Source of the DNA: Oscillospiraceae bacterium
GTDB lineage: Bacteria; Bacillota; Clostridia; Oscillospirales; Ruminococcaceae
Reading direction: 5' to 3'
Length of the DNA: 64,000 bases
Assembly (NCBI GenBank): GCA_021200565.1
Contig: JAJQGJ010000002.1
Coordinates: forward strand, 1-64,000
The notes under the pieces were generated by a model. The model did no database searches, was not told the origin of the DNA, and saw nothing but the letters and a program-made list of their open reading frames with translations. A program made the position numbers and the translations under genes. Position 1 is the first letter of the stretch; every line of letters starts with the position of its first letter. Of this stretch, positions 61,550-64,000 are shown piece after piece.

Positions 61550-64000
61550 TTATCTCTTGAGGCTTCTCACAGTTTCCTGGGTGGCGACGGAAGCCTTATG
61601 GAATCCAAGCTCATCCAGCTCATCTGCAACAGACTTGCAGATATAAGTGAACAGTGAATCCTCGAAGACATTCTCCAGACCGTCCCTCTCAGCAGTTGCA
61701 GTCATGTTCCTGATAAACAAATCAAACTGACTGCGCAACAGTTTGCTGTAAGCCTCGGCAAATTCCTTCTTGTTGACAAATCTTGCAACGTAAGCCTTGA
61801 TTTCGCTGAAGATGGTTTCAAGCAGGCTTATCATATTCTCCTCGAAGTAAAGCTCAGATGGAACCGAGTGCTTCATGAGTATCGGCAGCGCAAAGATACT
61901 GCGAACGGCATCCTTGTCCTCCATCTCGTACTCATCAATACGGTATTGACCGAGCATTTCGAACAGGAAGCTCTCCTCGAGTGGCACCTTGCGATAAAGG
62001 TCTCTGTCCACACGGGCGTTGAATTTCTTGCGGACAACCTCAACCAGCTCAGGATAGATTGTGAATGAATCAAGAACCTCATAAAGATGATCGCATGGTG
62101 TGCCGTTGGAAACAACGAGCCTGTTGTCGCTATCCTCTCCGCTGAGACCGAGCGCCTTTCTGTCAGGTCTGTAAACACTCGTCGTCTCGTTTACCCTTTC
62201 GAAATTGACATACTTTCCAAGCATCGCCCAGAAGAACGCTGCATATATCTCATCCTCCTGCTTCTTCTGCTCCTTTTCATCAAGTTCAGGAAGCTTGGAG
62301 ATGGCATGCCAGAGTCTGTCGATATGCGGAGTGATAGCCTTGCTCTTCTGAGATTCCGGGTGAATCTGCCTTACCAGCTCGTGGTACGCTTTATAGTACT
62401 CTCCGCCCGGTCTGTCGTAGGTCTCAGCCTCCTTGGGAGGAGCAAACTTGCTTAAGTCATTGACTCTCAGGTCATAGACCGACTGGTAGAAGAGAATTGT
62501 ATTTCTGTCGATACTGTCATCATCCACGCCGCCTCTGTCCTTGAGGTTTGCCGAAACAAACCCGGCACGACCTGGGATTCTCTCATCTGAAAGCTCAGGA
62601 TTATAGGCGCAGGCAGGAATGACTCTCGGCTCCTTGCCGACTGGCGATTCGATAAACGGCTTGGCGAGGATTTCGGTGCTTTCGATGATATGCTTGGCAT
62701 AGAACTCCTGCTCAACAAGATCCAGAGCTATGTCAGGTCTCTTGACAACAGCTTCCTTTTCAAGAGCCGAAATGATGTCCATGTTGACTAAGGAATCATA
62801 CTGCCTTACAATCTCCTTCTCCAGGAATCCGACAACAGTGTTCTTGAAGAGGTCTGTGAAATATCTGTCTGAGCTTGGCTTTTTCTCCGAGAGAGCGTAT
62901 TCCCTGACCCTCAGATAGATTTCACTGCTGAGGTCTGACGGCAGATCAAGACTGCTGCCGTCGTTTATTGCTTCGTTTGAAAGCTCTCTCAAGCATTCTC
63001 TGTCTGCACAGACATAACGGAGTGCAACGCCGGGTCTGGGATCATACTTCGCTTCAAGCTCTGCAATCTCTCTGTCGGTGCTGCTTATGCTTCTGCCCAG
63101 GACGTCATAGAAATCGTGGAACGAATCACAGAGAGCTTTGACGAAATTAATTGCGCTGTTATACACCTTGTAGCTGACATATGCCTCCCAGTATTCCTTA
63201 GTCTTGGAATATAGGGTTCCGAACTTGCCGGTAAGGTTTGCCCTGACCTCAGCAATGGCAGAATGGTGGAAAAGTCTGGCTATGCCTTCTTCATTAAGAT
63301 GTGAAGCCTCAAAATACTCGTCCTGCGTCTCCACTTCCTCTGTATCCGGCAGGTCAAATGTCTTCTTCTCAAAATCAGCCCAATATGCCGTGATATTATC
63401 TACCTTGATCTTCTCTTCAGCTTCCCTGACTCTGAGATTTGACAGAACGTTATACAGGAAGTACCTAACCGCATTCGGATGAATAAAGCTGTCTTCATTT
63501 CCGTTCTGACGAAGCCAGTATTCGATTCTGAACTTTTCTCTCGTTCTGGTATAGTCAGATGACTCCTTGAAAAGGGTGTACTCGATGTTGTTGGAAAGTG
63601 AATTTGTCACCTTTATTGTTGCAGTCTTGAAACCGAGCAGCTGAGCATACCACGCAGTGAACGCCTCGACATCAGCATTGTTTTCACGTGCAGCAGAAGA
63701 CTTTGCGTTTACGTCCTCGATAAGATCCTTCAGCTTGTCCATCTGCAAAGAAATCTGATCGCCGATATAGCCATCAAGCTCGGAAATATAATTCATCCAG
63801 CTGAGAGACTTCTCTACATAGCCGTTGGGATCATGCTCGATGCAGAGATCACGTATTGCAGCCTCGAACGGAAGATGCTCAGCCTGTCCACGATTTATGG
63901 TATCGACATAATCTTCGCCTCTGTCAATGCTCTCGACCTGGTAGCCCTTGCGGCGTCTGTCTCTGTTCTCCCTGTCCTTTTCGTGGAATTTACGGTCCAC
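61550..64000 (-). CDS. Very large helical protein, start beyond the window
   Basis: At least 816 residues, open to the right edge; the start codon may lie outside. Mostly helical and charged, with opening KFHEKDRENRDRRRKGYQVE, and without signal peptide, membrane segment or P-loop in the visible part. Large bacterial tubulin-like (Tubulin_2) proteins sometimes have such long helical C-terminal regions and occur with FtsK genes; that is a guess from memory, not shown by this sequence. It is upstream in the operon, 43 bases before the 654-residue gene. Confidence 0.6.
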   Translation of the reverse strand: MDRKFHEKDRENRDRRRKGYQVESIDRGEDYVDTINRGQAEHLPFEAAIRDLCIEHDPNGYVEKSLSWMNYISELDGYIGDQISLQMDKLKDLIEDVNAKSSAARENNADVEAFTAWYAQLLGFKTATIKVTNSLSNNIEYTLFKESSDYTRTREKFRIEYWLRQNGNEDSFIHPNAVRYFLYNVLSNLRVREAEEKIKVDNITAYWADFEKKTFDLPDTEEVETQDEYFEASHLNEEGIARLFHHSAIAEVRANLTGKFGTLYSKTKEYWEAYVSYKVYNSAINFVKALCDSFHDFYDVLGRSISSTDREIAELEAKYDPRPGVALRYVCADRECLRELSNEAINDGSSLDLPSDLSSEIYLRVREYALSEKKPSSDRYFTDLFKNTVVGFLEKEIVRQYDSLVNMDIISALEKEAVVKRPDIALDLVEQEFYAKHIIESTEILAKPFIESPVGKEPRVIPACAYNPELSDERIPGRAGFVSANLKDRGGVDDDSIDRNTILFYQSVYDLRVNDLSKFAPPKEAETYDRPGGEYYKAYHELVRQIHPESQKSKAITPHIDRLWHAISKLPELDEKEQKKQEDEIYAAFFWAMLGKYVNFERVNETTSVYRPDRKALGLSGEDSDNRLVVSNGTPCDHLYEVLDSFTIYPELVEVVRKKFNARVDRDLYRKVPLEESFLFEMLGQYRIDEYEMEDKDAVRSIFALPILMKHSVPSELYFEENMISLLETIFSEIKAYVARFVNKKEFAEAYSKLLRSQFDLFIRNMTATAERDGLENVFEDSLFTYICKSVADELDELGFHKASVATQETVRSLKR

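Overview
The window looks like an accessory stretch of a gut Firmicute chromosome, probably class Clostridia near the Oscillospiraceae/Ruminococcaceae. I infer this from the gene families: a Tn4451-type transposon with MobQ relaxase, Tn1549-like conjugative-element genes, an AgrC/LytTR pair, a BspA-like leucine-rich-repeat surface protein, Firmicute sigma-A promoters, strong Shine-Dalgarno sites and LexA boxes of the GAAC-N4-GTTC type. No rRNA or CRISPR array is present, and ordinary housekeeping genes are nearly absent.

Layout. 1-2.66 kb: an AgrC/AgrA-type two-component pair, a possible small peptide gene and a permease fragment. 2.66-12.06 kb: an integrative mobilizable element with relaxase, oriT-like site, ParMR-type partition genes, large serine recombinase with TnpW, a sigma-like regulator and an AlbA_2/RecG-like regulator. 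12.06-17.49 kb: a cut-down conjugative element (truncated VirD4, PcfB, RepA-like, small Cys protein, Rpn-type nuclease, excisionase-like protein) ending at the 3' part of a tRNA-Ser(CGA), which looks like an attachment site. 17.5-22 kb: an HD hydrolase, an SOS-controlled module (divergent LexA-box promoters, decayed ImmA/IrrE gene, Y-family polymerase, YolD) and a short-chain dehydrogenase.

22.2-36.1 kb: eight genes on one strand, probably one or two transcripts: a giant DUF4011/helicase/nuclease/DUF3320 protein, a Ser/Thr kinase, a candidate structured RNA, a coiled-coil protein, a zinc-ribbon/FHA protein, a radical-SAM activase-like protein, a ClpB-type AAA+ protein, a PP2C phosphatase and a DUF4236 membrane protein. 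Kinase, FHA reader, phosphatase and AAA+ remodeler form a complete phospho-signalling set, and I do not recognise the ensemble as a described system.

36.1-43 kb: a DUF4143 ATPase and a 1570-residue LRR surface protein with an embedded cysteine-peptidase-like motif, expressed from a leader containing an intrinsic terminator. 43.0-45.8 kb: a second, more decayed copy of the 12-17 kb conjugative-element end, carrying an AAA/PD-(D/E)XK protein where the first copy carries the Rpn nuclease. 45.8-49 kb: a complete McrBC type IV restriction system with an EVE domain in McrB. 49-64 kb, minus strand and running off the right edge: a very large operon with an FtsK/HerA translocase, two ~100-residue helical proteins of ESAT-6 size, membrane proteins of 654 and 1427 residues (the latter with a zinc ribbon and an HExxH peptidase-like tail), a CASTOR/POLLUX-type RCK channel and an unrecognised protein of more than 816 residues. 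It resembles a type VII-like export apparatus but is not a canonical one.

The most interesting candidates for undescribed biology are the kinase/FHA/PP2C/AAA+ locus with its RNA at 29557-29659 and the FtsK/channel/metallopeptidase operon at 49-64 kb. They face each other across mobile debris and could be functionally linked, but that link is inference.
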